Notes under the pieces: generated by a model
Databases searched by the model: none
What the model saw: only the letters and a program-made list of their open reading frames with translations
Told to the model about the DNA's origin: nothing
Assembly (NCBI RefSeq): GCF_003026475.1
Contig: NZ_PYMC01000008.1
Coordinates: forward strand, 124,001 to 188,000
Source of the DNA: Photobacterium lipolyticum
Lineage (GTDB): Bacteria > Pseudomonadota > Gammaproteobacteria > Enterobacterales > Vibrionaceae
Reading direction: 5' to 3'
Length of the DNA: 64,000 bases
Position numbers and translations under genes: made by a program
In this document: in pieces, positions 17,623 through 27,485 of the stretch
Position numbering within the stretch: position 1 is the stretch's first letter
Layout of the letters: each line of letters starts with the position of its first letter

Positions 17623-20127
17623 TTGTCACAGCTGCCTATTGATGCCGTACTCTCATCACTGCTCAATGAACTTGAGACCCGCTCTCAATTGATCCTTAAA
17701 GCACCGCCAGGTGCGGGTAAATCAACCCGTTTGCCACTGGCTATACTGCAAAACCGATGTTTCAACGGCCGTATTGTGATGCTTGAGCCGCGTCGTCTGG
17801 CCGCCAGAAATATTGCCGGTTATCTGGCCTCTTTGCTGGGGGAACGGGTAGGCCAGACGGTGGGCTTACGTGTTCGTGGCGAAACCAAAATCAGTAAAGA
17901 AACCCGGCTGGAGATAGTGACCGAAGGGGTGATGACCCGAATGTTGCAGCAAGATCCTGAGCTGGAAGGCATTGATCTGCTGATCTTTGATGAGTTTCAT
18001 GAGCGCAGCGTCCATGCTGATACTGCCCTGGCTTTAGCTCTGGAAGTACAAGAAGCGTTGCGTGATGATTTGAAGCTGCTGGTGATGTCGGCAACCTTAG
18101 ATGCCGATGCGCTGATCGGGCTACTGCCAGATGCCGGCTATATCGAATCGGAAGGGCGGTGCTTTCCGGTCGAGTATCGTTATAAGACGCTCAATGACAG
18201 CTATCAGCAGTCTGATGGCTTTGCTTTTGTAAATAGCTGCGCGCGTGAAATCCTTAAGCTGCTTGATAGCGAATCAGGCTCGATGCTGGTGTTTTTACCC
18301 GGAGCCGGTGAGATTAAGCGGTTAGCTGAGCTGCTGGCTGACAAGGTTGGCGCGAATATTATGGTCAGTCCGCTGTACGGCCAGCTTAATATCAGCCAGC
18401 AGCAGCAAGCGATAGCCCCGGCGCCTTCAGGCCTGCGAAAAGTCGTCCTGGCAACCAATATTGCTGAAACCAGCTTAACCATTGAAGGTATTCGGCTGGT
18501 GGTGGATTGCGGTTTAGAGCGTATTGCCCAATGGGACCCTAAAACCGGGATCAGCCGGCTTGAGCAGGTGCGTATAGCCCAGTCTTCCGCTGAGCAGCGT
18601 GCCGGGCGTGCGGGGCGTCTTGAGCCCGGTATTTGCCTGCGGCTGTACAGCGAAGAGATGTTATCCCGCCAGCCCGCCACTCCACAGCCTGAAATCCTAC
18701 GGGCTGACTTGACATCGTTAGCCATGGAGTTGGCACAGTGGGGATGTCAGGATGCCGGTGACTTATGCTGGTTAGATCTACCGCCAGCCCAGGCTCTGGC
18801 TCAAGCTTGCCGTTTACTGCAGCAGCTTGGTGCCATGGATGAACGCTTCCAGCTGACGGAAACAGGCCAGCAGATCCAATCGTTGGGGGCCGATCCGCGC
18901 CATGCTGCGATGTTGTTGATGGCGAAGGCGCAGGGCAGTGCTGCAACGTCTACGGCAGCGATGCTGGTGGCATTGCTGGAAGATCCGCCACGTGGCATGG
19001 CCAGTCCGGATTTGCATTTTCAGTTAAATTTACTCGAAAGCGGTAAATTGCCACGATCCGGGCACTATCAACAACGGGCTCGGCAACATTTGACCAAACT
19101 TATCAAATCAGACCCATTAACCCGTCGGCTATCTTCTTCGCTGGTTGTTGATGCCAGCTGGATCGCGCCATTGATGACGGCAGGGTATCCGGATCGTATC
19201 GCGCGATCCCGCGGTCGTGACGGACGTTATCAGCTGGCGAATGGACAGGGGGCAATGTTGCCTGCCGATGAGCCAATGGCCGCAGAAATGATGTTGGTGG
19301 TGGCGGACGTGGTGAAAACCCGCCAGGGCGACAGCCGGATTTTTTCGGCGGTAGCCGCTGATAGTGACCGTTTACAAGCGATATTGCCGCATTTGTTTAC
19401 CGAGCGGGAGTGGCTGGACTGGGATGATAAGAAAGGCCGTTTAACGGCGGAAAAGCATCTGTGCTGTGGCAAACTCATTCTCCAGCGGACGTTGCTGGCA
19501 GAGCCGGATCCGGCTAAAGCCAGCGAAGCCTTACTCAATGCGATTGTGCGCAAAGGGCTGGCTGCATTGCCATGGAATAGCAAGGCAGAGAGTCTTCTGG
19601 TTCGTGCCCGCTGTGCGACGCAGTGGCTTCCTGAGCTGGTTTTACCTGCGATGGATGAGGTAACGTTGTTAGCAGAAGCAGAGCAGTGGCTGCTGCCATT
19701 TATGACGGGCATGACAACCCTCAAGGCGGTCGCCAGGCTGGATCTGTGTGCGGCGTTAGAAGCACGTTTAGGCTGGCAGCAAGTTAAAGCCTTAGAAGCG
19801 GCATTGCCGACCCATTATCAGGTCCCCACCGGTTCTCGCTATCCGATCCGTTACCTCGTCGGACAACCACCGGTACTGGCGGTACGAATGCAGGAGATGT
19901 TCGGAGAAAAGACCTCGCCTCAGATTGCCAATGGACGTATCGCTTTGGTGCTTGAACTGCTGTCACCCGCGCAACGGCCGTTACAGATCACTCAGGATTT
20001 GGCCGCTTTCTGGTCAGGATCGTACCGCGATGTGCAAAAAGAAATGAAAGGGCGTTACCCTAAGCATGTCTGGCCGGATGATCCGGCACACCATGAGCCG
20101 ACGCGAAAAACGAAAAAATATTTATAA
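17623..20127 (+). CDS. hrpB: ATP-dependent RNA helicase HrpB
   Basis: An 834-residue DEAH-box helicase. Walker A (APPGAGKST) is at 27-35, the DEAH-box variant DEFH at 123-126, SAT (VMSATL) follows, and the motif VI region QRAGRAGR is intact. A family-specific C-terminal domain follows. The initiator is TTG at 17623 (MSQLPID), with AAGG upstream. The gene precedes mrcB as in E. coli. The cellular substrate is unknown. Confidence 0.95.
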   Translation: MSQLPIDAVLSSLLNELETRSQLILKAPPGAGKSTRLPLAILQNRCFNGRIVMLEPRRLAARNIAGYLASLLGERVGQTVGLRVRGETKISKETRLEIVTEGVMTRMLQQDPELEGIDLLIFDEFHERSVHADTALALALEVQEALRDDLKLLVMSATLDADALIGLLPDAGYIESEGRCFPVEYRYKTLNDSYQQSDGFAFVNSCAREILKLLDSESGSMLVFLPGAGEIKRLAELLADKVGANIMVSPLYGQLNISQQQQAIAPAPSGLRKVVLATNIAETSLTIEGIRLVVDCGLERIAQWDPKTGISRLEQVRIAQSSAEQRAGRAGRLEPGICLRLYSEEMLSRQPATPQPEILRADLTSLAMELAQWGCQDAGDLCWLDLPPAQALAQACRLLQQLGAMDERFQLTETGQQIQSLGADPRHAAMLLMAKAQGSAATSTAAMLVALLEDPPRGMASPDLHFQLNLLESGKLPRSGHYQQRARQHLTKLIKSDPLTRRLSSSLVVDASWIAPLMTAGYPDRIARSRGRDGRYQLANGQGAMLPADEPMAAEMMLVVADVVKTRQGDSRIFSAVAADSDRLQAILPHLFTEREWLDWDDKKGRLTAEKHLCCGKLILQRTLLAEPDPAKASEALLNAIVRKGLAALPWNSKAESLLVRARCATQWLPELVLPAMDEVTLLAEAEQWLLPFMTGMTTLKAVARLDLCAALEARLGWQQVKALEAALPTHYQVPTGSRYPIRYLVGQPPVLAVRMQEMFGEKTSPQIANGRIALVLELLSPAQRPLQITQDLAAFWSGSYRDVQKEMKGRYPKHVWPDDPAHHEPTRKTKKYL

Positions 20128-20169
20128 CGTTAAATGCTTATTTTTGGGATTCACCATAGTTGACTAATT

Positions 20170-22614
20170 ATGATTAAGTTGCCTCTACACCTTGCCGTGT
20201 CTGGATCGAAACAAGCAGGGCCAAAAACGCCGGTGCCGAAGAAACCCGTCACAACGCGGCGTAAATCACCGGCTAAAGCGCCAGCCAAGAAAGGGGCGGC
20301 GAAAACATCGCGTTCGAAGAAAAAAACGACGGCTAAGAAGCGCCCGCAAAAGCCAGGCTGGCTGAAGTGGCTGGCCGGATTTTGTCTGAAAGTGACGGTT
20401 GCGGTTATCGCCGTGCTGGTGGTGATTGGTATCTACCTTGATATGATCGTTCGCGATAAGTTTGACGGTCAGCTATGGAATTTACCCGCAGTGGTCTATG
20501 GCCGGGTACTGACGCTGCAACCGGGGCAGGCCATTACGTTAGAAGAGGTCAGGCGCGAGCTGGATCTGCTGCAATATCATAAAGTCAGAAACCCGCAACG
20601 GATTGGGGAATACTCTTCATCTTCCACCCGGATTGAATTAATCCGGCGCCCTTTTGAATTTGATGATGGTCATGAAGGCCAGCGCCATGTGATGCTGACA
20701 TTTGATCAGGGCGGATTGAATAGTATTCATCAGGCCGGCAGTCAGAAGCAGCTCGGTTATGTCCGTATTGAGCCGAAAATGCTCGGTATGCTGGCCTCTT
20801 CCAGTGATGAACAGCGGCTCTTTTTACCCCGCGAGCAATTTCCTGAAATACTGGTCGATGCATTATTAGTGACCGAAGATCGGGATTTCTATCATCATGA
20901 AGGGGTCTCTCCGCTGGCGATCGGACGGGCTTTATTCGCTAACCTGAAGGCTGGGCGTACCGTACAGGGAGGAAGTACCCTGACTCAGCAGCTCGCTAAA
21001 AACCTGTTTCTGACCCGGGAAAGAAGCTTATGGCGCAAGCTGCGCGAAGCAGGTATCGCGCTGATCATTGACTATCGCTACAGTAAAGATCGGGTGTTGG
21101 AAGCTTACCTGAATGAAATTTATCTCGGTCAGGATGGGGCGAAAGAAGTCCATGGTTTTGCGCTGGGGGCACGGCTGTACTTTGGCCGTCCCATACAGGA
21201 ATTACGGATTGACCAGCAAGCCTTGCTGGTGGGGCTGATCAAAGGGCCGTCATACTATAATCCATGGCGTAACCCGGAGCGTGCTCGTCAGCGCCGTGAT
21301 CTGGTACTGCGTCTGATGATGGATAACGGGACTTTAAACGGAACCCAATATGAGCAAGCCGCTTCTCGTCCGTTAGATCTGCAGGCGAAGCCGATGATTG
21401 CGACGCGTCAGCCGGCCTATTTCCAGCAGTTACAGCGTGAACTGAAACAGAAAGTGGGCGATAAATTTACCCCTGGGGTTGGTTTGCGTATTTTCAGTAC
21501 CTTAGATCCGCTGTCGCAGCAAGAAGCGGAAAAAACGGTGGCCGAAATGATACCGCAGCTGAATAAAAAGGCCGGGACCAAGGTGGAAACAGCACTGGTG
21601 GCGGTGGATCGTTTGTCTGGTGAGGTACGTGCAATGATCGGTGGCAGCCAGCCGGGTTATGCGGGTTTTAACCGTGCGCTTGATGCCAGCCGCCAGATCG
21701 GTTCATTGGTGAAGCCTGCGGTCTATTTAGCGGCCTTACGCCAGCCGGAGCGTTTCTCGCTGGCAAGTACCATCGATGATAAGCCGATCATGTTACAAGG
21801 CAGCAAGGGCACGCAATGGAAACCACGAAACTATGATCGCAAGTTCCGGGGTGAGGTGCCGCTGTATTATGCATTGGCCAAATCACTCAACGTCCCGACC
21901 GTGAATATCGGCCTGCAGGTGGGGTTAGGCCCGGTGATTGAAACCATGGCTCAGCTAGGCGTCGATCGTAATGAGATCCCGAGACTGCCATCGATATTGT
22001 TAGGGGCATTTACCTTAACCCCTTTTGAAGTTACCCAGATGTTTCAGACGATAACCAGCGGCGGTCGAAAAGCGCAGCTGACAGCCTTACGTGCCGTGGT
22101 CGATCAACAGGGTAATATACTATATCAGGGCTACCCTAAAGCTGCCCAGGCGGTACCAGAGCAAGCCGCATGGCTGACAACCTATGGCATGAAAAATGTC
22201 GTCAGCCAGGGAACAGCACGCTTCCTGCAGCCTCAATTTGGCTGGGCCGCACTGGCAGGAAAAACGGGGACGACCGATAAAGCCCGGGATAGTTGGTATG
22301 CGGGGGCTGATGGGCGTGAAGTGGTGACGGTCTGGGTTGGCCGAGATGATAACAAACCGGTCAATCTAACGGGGTCGGCAGGGGCATTACGTTTGTATAG
22401 CCACTATTTGCAGCGCCGCAGCCCCGAAGTACTACGACTGGCCTGGCCGAAGAAGATGACGACGGTGAAATATAACAGGCAGCCAAATGGGACGTTAGAG
22501 ATGGACTGCGCAGGTCAGCAATCGCTGCCGGTGTGGGATCAGCAAGCAAAGCTGAAAGAGCGGTGCCGAGGCGATAAGCCCGCCGCCTGGATAAAAGAGA
22601 TGTTCAGCTGGTAA
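20170..22614 (+). CDS. mrcB: Penicillin-binding protein 1B
   Basis: An 814-residue bifunctional class A PBP that polymerises and crosslinks peptidoglycan. It has a very basic cytoplasmic N-terminus rich in Lys, Ala and Pro (1-65), one membrane anchor (about 68-90), a UB2H-like region, a glycosyltransferase domain with EDRDFYHHEG and GGSTLTQQLAKN, and a transpeptidase domain with SLVK, SLN and KTGT. A short linker of 42 nt follows hrpB, and a strong terminator ends the unit. Confidence 0.96.
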   Translation: MIKLPLHLAVSGSKQAGPKTPVPKKPVTTRRKSPAKAPAKKGAAKTSRSKKKTTAKKRPQKPGWLKWLAGFCLKVTVAVIAVLVVIGIYLDMIVRDKFDGQLWNLPAVVYGRVLTLQPGQAITLEEVRRELDLLQYHKVRNPQRIGEYSSSSTRIELIRRPFEFDDGHEGQRHVMLTFDQGGLNSIHQAGSQKQLGYVRIEPKMLGMLASSSDEQRLFLPREQFPEILVDALLVTEDRDFYHHEGVSPLAIGRALFANLKAGRTVQGGSTLTQQLAKNLFLTRERSLWRKLREAGIALIIDYRYSKDRVLEAYLNEIYLGQDGAKEVHGFALGARLYFGRPIQELRIDQQALLVGLIKGPSYYNPWRNPERARQRRDLVLRLMMDNGTLNGTQYEQAASRPLDLQAKPMIATRQPAYFQQLQRELKQKVGDKFTPGVGLRIFSTLDPLSQQEAEKTVAEMIPQLNKKAGTKVETALVAVDRLSGEVRAMIGGSQPGYAGFNRALDASRQIGSLVKPAVYLAALRQPERFSLASTIDDKPIMLQGSKGTQWKPRNYDRKFRGEVPLYYALAKSLNVPTVNIGLQVGLGPVIETMAQLGVDRNEIPRLPSILLGAFTLTPFEVTQMFQTITSGGRKAQLTALRAVVDQQGNILYQGYPKAAQAVPEQAAWLTTYGMKNVVSQGTARFLQPQFGWAALAGKTGTTDKARDSWYAGADGREVVTVWVGRDDNKPVNLTGSAGALRLYSHYLQRRSPEVLRLAWPKKMTTVKYNRQPNGTLEMDCAGQQSLPVWDQQAKLKERCRGDKPAAWIKEMFSW

Positions 22615-22619
22615 GTCAT

Positions 22620-22646
22620 AAAAAAGCCCCGCAAGGGGCTTTTTTA
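22620..22646 (+). terminator. Terminator after mrcB (shared with the convergent HD-GYP gene)
   Basis: The stem aaaaagcccc-gcaa-ggggcttttt has runs on both sides. Confidence 0.9.
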
Positions 22647-22661
22647 TGTCATTCGTCAGCC

Positions 22662-23918
22662 TTAATCGTCCGGATCGAAATAGTAGGAAATACGCACTCG
22701 TGGATTTAAGTACACATAGACGTTTTCCGGCAGCTTGTTCGGTGCAATAGCCCGCTCTATTTTCAAATTACTCTCTTCCAAATCCAGAATCGGTGCTTCA
22801 TTTGAAGGGACCGAAGGATCGTAGATCAGGACATTGGGGTACAGCAGGCGATCAGAGTTAACCGAGATCACCAGCCCCAATTGCTGATTTGATAATTGCA
22901 CCACACTGCCTGGCGGGTAGACCCCCATCAAGCGAACCAGGAGTGCCAGATAATCACTGTTGTACTGCGCCTTTTTATTTTTGAATAAGTATGACAGGGC
23001 ATTATTTGGAATCCGTGTTGTACTCGGATCCTGCGGGTGGCAGAGATTATCATAGGCATTGACCACCCCGATTAACTGGGCGGTTAAATCTATCTCGTTG
23101 CCCTTTAGCTGCTGCGGGTAGCCGCTGCCGTCCAACAATTCGTGGTGCTGGGCTAAAATATTCTTCGCCCCTTGCGGGAAATTCTTCGCAAGATTGGCCA
23201 GATCCAAGCTGTATTTGGTATGAAGCTTCAGGTAGTTTTCTTCGGGTGCCGTCAGTGGCGTTGTCTTACGGACAATGGCGGTTGGGACTTTTAATTTGCC
23301 CATATCATGAAACAGGGCACCCAAGGCTATCGTCTTGATCTCGTCGGCGGGCATGCCGCTCGATTTCGCCAACATCATCGACATGGTTGCGACATTAAGA
23401 GAGTGAAAGTAAATATCTTCACACTCTTTGTTGTCGTTCATCAGGTGCAGGGCGACGTTGTCAGATTCCATCAGGGCGTCGACCATACCTTCAACCAGGA
23501 ATTCGGCTTCCTGAATGGCGGTCAATGGACGACTCTGGATTTTGCTGACGATAGCGCGCAATTGTGACATTGAGCGATCAAAATTCTTTTCACAGCGATG
23601 GATCTTGCGTTTGTAGTTTTTAAGGCGCTCAATCCGGCTTTGTTTTTCTTGCCATAATTTTTCCGCTTGCTTGTCTAAAAACTGGCTTTCCTGCTCAGAC
23701 ATTGATTCGACAGGAGCATTAGGTTCAAGCGGAGTGGTATCACTTTTTTCCGGGAGTAGGTAAACATACTGAACGCCCAGATTTTTAATTAAGCGGATCT
23801 GCTGCTGATCTTTTATTTTGAAATGGTTCAGTAAAAAAGGGTGATCTGTCCATTGCAGTGGAAGCTTGACGTATAAACCTTCGGTTAGTCGTTCCACGGA
23901 GAGTTTGATGCTTGCCAT
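22662..23918 (-). CDS. HD-GYP domain protein, putative cyclic-di-GMP phosphodiesterase
   Basis: A 418-residue protein with a DUF3391-like N-terminal domain (MASIKLSVERLTEGLYVKLP), a Lys/Glu-rich helical linker around 85-120 and a C-terminal HD-GYP domain. The metal and signature residues are seen in FHDMGK and HHELLDGSGYP. This domain usually hydrolyses c-di-GMP, which favours motility over biofilm. No membrane segment or signal peptide is visible. The ATG at 23918 is chosen because DUF3391 proteins begin close to this point; the frame opens at 23933. Confidence 0.9.
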   Translation of the reverse strand: MASIKLSVERLTEGLYVKLPLQWTDHPFLLNHFKIKDQQQIRLIKNLGVQYVYLLPEKSDTTPLEPNAPVESMSEQESQFLDKQAEKLWQEKQSRIERLKNYKRKIHRCEKNFDRSMSQLRAIVSKIQSRPLTAIQEAEFLVEGMVDALMESDNVALHLMNDNKECEDIYFHSLNVATMSMMLAKSSGMPADEIKTIALGALFHDMGKLKVPTAIVRKTTPLTAPEENYLKLHTKYSLDLANLAKNFPQGAKNILAQHHELLDGSGYPQQLKGNEIDLTAQLIGVVNAYDNLCHPQDPSTTRIPNNALSYLFKNKKAQYNSDYLALLVRLMGVYPPGSVVQLSNQQLGLVISVNSDRLLYPNVLIYDPSVPSNEAPILDLEESNLKIERAIAPNKLPENVYVYLNPRVRISYYFDPDD

Positions 23919-24261
23919 TATTATTTCCAGCAACTTGTTCTTGTTATGTGTGGTGATCCAAAGGGAGCCAGTCAGTGCAACGTGATTGTGTTATAAGCTT
24001 ATCTACATAGAAAACCACGGGTAAAGTATTTTCGGCTTGTCCTGCACGGTTGAGAGGCTCTGAATTGTCCAGATAGTTATGTGATCAGGCAGTATATCGC
24101 GATGACTAATCTATTTTCTTTATTTTGATGGCATTATCAATACTTAGTACAGAATAATCATGACCGGAAGGACTGAATAGTAAGCCATGGATGACGCCTG
24201 GTTTATGGTAACGTACTAAAAAACAATAATATAAGTGATCACGGGGGTAGTATTGTACCGG
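23919..24261. other. Gene-free spacer between the HD-GYP gene and the tRNA arrays
   Basis: About 340 bases of AT-rich sequence. I find no ORF with family resemblance, no tRNA and no clear repeat. It must contain the promoter of the HD-GYP gene, but I could not assign it with confidence. Confidence 0.5.
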
Positions 24262-24295
24262 TAAAAAAAAACCCCATCGAATGATGAGGTTTTTT
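24262..24295 (-). terminator. Terminator of tRNA operon 1
   Basis: Read on the minus strand, aacctcatc-attc-gatggggtt forms a 9-bp stem with one G-T pair, followed by a run of nine T residues. Confidence 0.9.
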
Positions 24296-24300
24296 ATAAC

Positions 24301-24376
<76 letters not shown>

Positions 24377-24418
24377 ACACTAATTTTTTTGTCTTCAGGC
24401 TTACGCTTAAAGACGAAT

Positions 24419-24494
24419 TGGCTCCCTTTGCTGGACTTGAACCAGCGACATACGGATTAACAGTCCGCCGTTCTACCAACTGAACTAAAAGGGA
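24419..24494 (-). tRNA. tRNA-Asn (GUU), copy 1
   Basis: A 76-nt cloverleaf with CCA, acceptor TCCCTTT and anticodon loop CTGTTAA (anticodon GTT). Identical to copies 2 to 4. Confidence 0.97.
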
Positions 24495-24566
24495 ATTATT
24501 CCTGAGAGACGAGTAGAGAGTTCCTGGAACTCGATTCTCGAACCTGTAATCTCGGCTCTTTCAATA

Positions 24567-24642
24567 TGGTGCCTCGAGGCGGAATCGAACCACCGACACG
24601 AGGATTTTCAATCCTCTGCTCTACCGACTGAGCTATCGAGGC
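24567..24642 (-). tRNA. tRNA-Phe (GAA), copy 1
   Basis: A 76-nt cloverleaf with CCA, anticodon stem-loop GGATTGAAAATCC (anticodon GAA) and acceptor GCCTCGA. All six Phe copies look identical. Confidence 0.97.
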
Positions 24643-24708
24643 AAAAGTAAAAAGGTGTTAAGGCTTTCTACTCTTGCAATGCTGCTATTGGCAACAATTG
24701 CTAAAAAA

Positions 24709-24784
<76 letters not shown>

Positions 24785-24825
24785 ACACTAATTTTTTATC
24801 TTCAGGCTTACGCTTAAAGACGAAT

Positions 24826-24901
24826 TGGCTCCCTTTGCTGGACTTGAACCAGCGACATACGGATTAACAGTCCGCCGTTCTACCAACTGAACTAAAAGGG
24901 A
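24826..24901 (-). tRNA. tRNA-Asn (GUU), copy 2
   Basis: Identical to copy 1 and 407 bp away from it. Confidence 0.97.
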
Positions 24902-24973
24902 ATTATTCTTAAGAGACGAGTAGAGAGTGTCGAGTTTCTGGAACTCGAACCTGTAATCTCGGCTCTTTTAATA

Positions 24974-25049
24974 TGGTGCCTCGAGGCGGAATCGAACCAC
25001 CGACACGAGGATTTTCAATCCTCTGCTCTACCGACTGAGCTATCGAGGC
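24974..25049 (-). tRNA. tRNA-Phe (GAA), copy 2
   Basis: Identical to copy 1 and 407 bp away from it. Confidence 0.97.
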
Positions 25050-25115
25050 AAAAGTAAAAAGGTGTTAAGGCTTTTTACTCTTGCAATGCTGCTATTGGCA
25101 ACAATCGCAAAAAAA

Positions 25116-25191
<76 letters not shown>

Positions 25192-25289
25192 ACACTTTAA
25201 TTTGTTGCCTGAGGGGGGTATTAACCTTGCCCTGCTAGCGACTGATGAATAACTGACAAGCAGTAATAAAATCAATCACTTTAAAATCA

Positions 25290-25365
25290 TGGTGCCTCGA
25301 GGCGGAATCGAACCACCGACACGAGGATTTTCAATCCTCTGCTCTACCGACTGAGCTATCGAGGC
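25290..25365 (-). tRNA. tRNA-Phe (GAA), copy 3, first gene of operon 1
   Basis: Identical to the other Phe copies. It lies 10 bp downstream of the operon 1 promoter -10 hexamer. Confidence 0.97.
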
Positions 25366-25375
25366 AACGGGGCGC

Positions 25376-25404
25376 ATTTAAAAGGTTTTCAGCTGTTTCG
25401 TCAA
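25376..25404 (-). promoter_or_regulatory. Promoter of tRNA operon 1
   Basis: On the minus strand: -35 TTGACG, a 17-bp spacer and -10 TTAAAT, followed by the GC-rich discriminator GCGCCCC, which is typical of stringently controlled stable-RNA promoters. Confidence 0.85.
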
Positions 25405-25513
25405 CGGTTTTTTGTGAAATGAAGCGTGACCTTTGCTTTTTTGTGCGGATCGGTTGTATTTTGAACCCTTCCGCACTAATTGATGGATTCGGTATAAGGC
25501 ACTGTAACGTTTC

Positions 25514-26140
25514 TCAATTCTCTGTTAAAGCAAATAGCTCCTGATTTAAAGCGCGCATTAAAGCGGGGCGTTTACTGAGGTTCTGGCGATATTTTTCTAA
25601 CCCGGGCGGGAGTTTTTGTTCAAATTTTACGGCCCAGTTTAAGGTGTGAGCCAAGAGAATATCAGCGACGGATGGCGATTTTCCTAACAGGTAGTCAGAG
25701 GAGGGCAGCCAGCACTCGGCGGTTTGTGCGGCTTTTTTAAATTCCCAGTTTGCGACGGCGAGCATTTCCGGCAGGCGGATTTGTTCAGGCAGAGCAAATT
25801 TATGTTTTCCCATACTCCACAAAGGTTGTTCCAATTCGGTGGTAACAAAGCTCACCCATTGGTGGTGCAGGGCGGCTTCGGCACTGCCGGGTTCCGGCAA
25901 CCAGTGACGGTTATATTTTTCGGCAAGATAGAGGCAAATGGCGGAAGACTCGCAGATGATGATCCCGTCATCTTTTAATGTCGGTACTTTGCCTTGCGGG
26001 CATATGGAGAGGTAGTCCGAAGATTTATGTTCACCTTTGGCCAGATCAACTAAGTGGTAGTGCCATTCCACCCCTAATTCTTCTAACAGCCAGGAGACAC
26101 GTAATGAACGGGAGCGAGGGTAGCCAAACAACGTGATCAT
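25514..26140 (-). CDS. Glutathione S-transferase family protein
   Basis: A 208-residue cytosolic GST. The N-terminal thioredoxin-like domain begins MITLFGYPRSRSLRVSWLLEEL, with GKVPTL and ESSAICLYLAEKY contributing the glutathione site. The C-terminal helical domain contains the conserved SVADILLAHTL capping segment. It lies between two tRNA operons on the same strand: the operon 2 terminator is upstream and the operon 1 promoter is downstream, so it is probably transcribed on its own. The substrate cannot be told from sequence. Confidence 0.92.
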   Translation of the reverse strand: MITLFGYPRSRSLRVSWLLEELGVEWHYHLVDLAKGEHKSSDYLSICPQGKVPTLKDDGIIICESSAICLYLAEKYNRHWLPEPGSAEAALHHQWVSFVTTELEQPLWSMGKHKFALPEQIRLPEMLAVANWEFKKAAQTAECWLPSSDYLLGKSPSVADILLAHTLNWAVKFEQKLPPGLEKYRQNLSKRPALMRALNQELFALTEN

Positions 26141-26265
26141 CTATTCTTCCTTGAGTCTGATCTTCCTAATGATAGGTACTCTCTAAATTTAGTCGAAAAA
26201 ACGTAAAAAAGAACAAAATCAAGCGAAGGTGGAATTGAGGTAATGATGTGAGGGAGTATCAGATA

Positions 26266-26296
26266 CAAAAAAAGCCTCATCCGAAGATGAGGCTTT
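26266..26296 (-). terminator. Terminator of tRNA operon 2
   Basis: On the minus strand, gcctcatc-ttcg-gatgaggc is a perfect 8-bp stem with a tetraloop, followed by seven T residues. Confidence 0.92.
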
Positions 26297-26303
26297 CAAT
26301 GTT

Positions 26304-26379
26304 TGGCTCCCTTTGCTGGACTTGAACCAGCGACATACGGATTAACAGTCCGCCGTTCTACCAACTGAACTAAAAGGGA
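26304..26379 (-). tRNA. tRNA-Asn (GUU), copy 3
   Basis: Identical to copies 1 and 2. Last gene of operon 2, just before its terminator. Confidence 0.97.
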
Positions 26380-26458
26380 ATTATGCCTGAGAGACGAGTA
26401 AAGAGTGTCGAGTTTCTGGAACTTGATTCTCGAACCTTTAATCTCGGCTCTTTCAATA

Positions 26459-26534
26459 TGGTGCCTCGAGGCGGAATCGAACCACCGACACGAGGATTTT
26501 CAATCCTCTGCTCTACCGACTGAGCTATCGAGGC
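26459..26534 (-). tRNA. tRNA-Phe (GAA), copy 4
   Basis: Identical to the other Phe copies. Confidence 0.97.
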
Positions 26535-26600
26535 AAGAGTAAAAAGATGTTAAGGCTTTCTACTCTTGCAATGCTGCTATAGACAACAATTGCTAAAAAA

Positions 26601-26676
<76 letters not shown>

Positions 26677-26718
26677 ACACTAATTTTTTTGCCTTCAGGC
26701 TTACGCTTAAAGACGAAT

Positions 26719-26794
26719 TGGCTCCCTTTGCTGGACTTGAACCAGCGACATACGGATTAACAGTCCGCCGTTCTACCAACTGAACTAAAAGGGA
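26719..26794 (-). tRNA. tRNA-Asn (GUU), copy 4
   Basis: Identical to copies 1 to 3. Only six bases (attata) separate it from the upstream Phe gene, against about 72-79 in the other Asn-Phe pairs. Confidence 0.97.
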
Positions 26795-26800
26795 ATTATA

Positions 26801-26876
26801 TGGTGCCTCGAGGCGGAATCGAACCACCGACACGAGGATTTTCAATCCTCTGCTCTACCGACTGAGCTATCGAGGC
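26801..26876 (-). tRNA. tRNA-Phe (GAA), copy 5
   Basis: Identical to the other Phe copies and almost abutting tRNA-Asn copy 4. Confidence 0.97.
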
Positions 26877-26942
26877 AAAAGTAAAAAGATGTTAAGGCTT
26901 TCTACTCTTGCAATGTTGCTATTGGCAACAATCGCTAAGAAA

Positions 26943-27018
<76 letters not shown>

Positions 27019-27064
27019 ACACTAAATCTTTTTTAGTTCCAAGCCATTGGCTCAAAACGAAATT

Positions 27065-27140
27065 TGGCTCCCCCTGCAAGACTTGAACTTGCGACATACG
27101 GATTAACAGTCCGCCGTTCTACCAACTGAACTAAGGGGGA
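27065..27140 (-). tRNA. tRNA-Asn (GUU), divergent copy 5
   Basis: A 76-nt Asn tRNA whose D arm and anticodon arm equal the other copies but whose acceptor stem is TCCCCCT/AGGGGGA instead of TCCCTTT/AAAGGGA, with a compensated T-arm change (GCAAG/CTTGC instead of GCTGG/CCAGC). All stems remain paired, so it should be functional. Confidence 0.96.
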
Positions 27141-27204
27141 ATTGTCATTTCGTTGCTTGCACCATGTTCTAAAAGTGTTCTTACGAACGGCCTAAAAGAA
27201 GTAA

Positions 27205-27280
27205 TGGTGCCTCGAGGCGGAATCGAACCACCGACACGAGGATTTTCAATCCTCTGCTCTACCGACTGAGCTATCGAGGC
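27205..27280 (-). tRNA. tRNA-Phe (GAA), copy 6, first gene of operon 2
   Basis: Identical to the other Phe copies. It lies 11 bp downstream of the operon 2 promoter -10 hexamer. Confidence 0.97.
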
Positions 27281-27291
27281 AACGGAGCGCT

Positions 27292-27320
27292 ATTAAACGG
27301 GTTTTCACTTGCTTCGTCAA
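27292..27320 (-). promoter_or_regulatory. Promoter of tRNA operon 2
   Basis: On the minus strand: -35 TTGACG, a 17-bp spacer and -10 TTTAAT, then the discriminator AGCGCTCCG. It closely matches the operon 1 promoter, so the two operons look like duplicates. Confidence 0.85.
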
Positions 27321-27485
27321 CTTATTTTTCGAGAAAAAGTGCGGAAATGGTTTGCTTGCTCGCTTTTTGTTCACTCTGCGCCCGTTCATCACTTTTCTGA
27401 TGAATTTTCGCTGTATAAGATCGCCACATCAGAGGGGTTTTGGCTGGTGAGTGGCGATAAAATCACCACTCGCCGGTCCTACTGG

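Noticed and set aside
22662..23918. Degenerate, inactive HD-GYP domain
   Set aside because: The HD pair and the HHExxDGSGYP signature are intact, so catalytic loss is not supported by what I can see.
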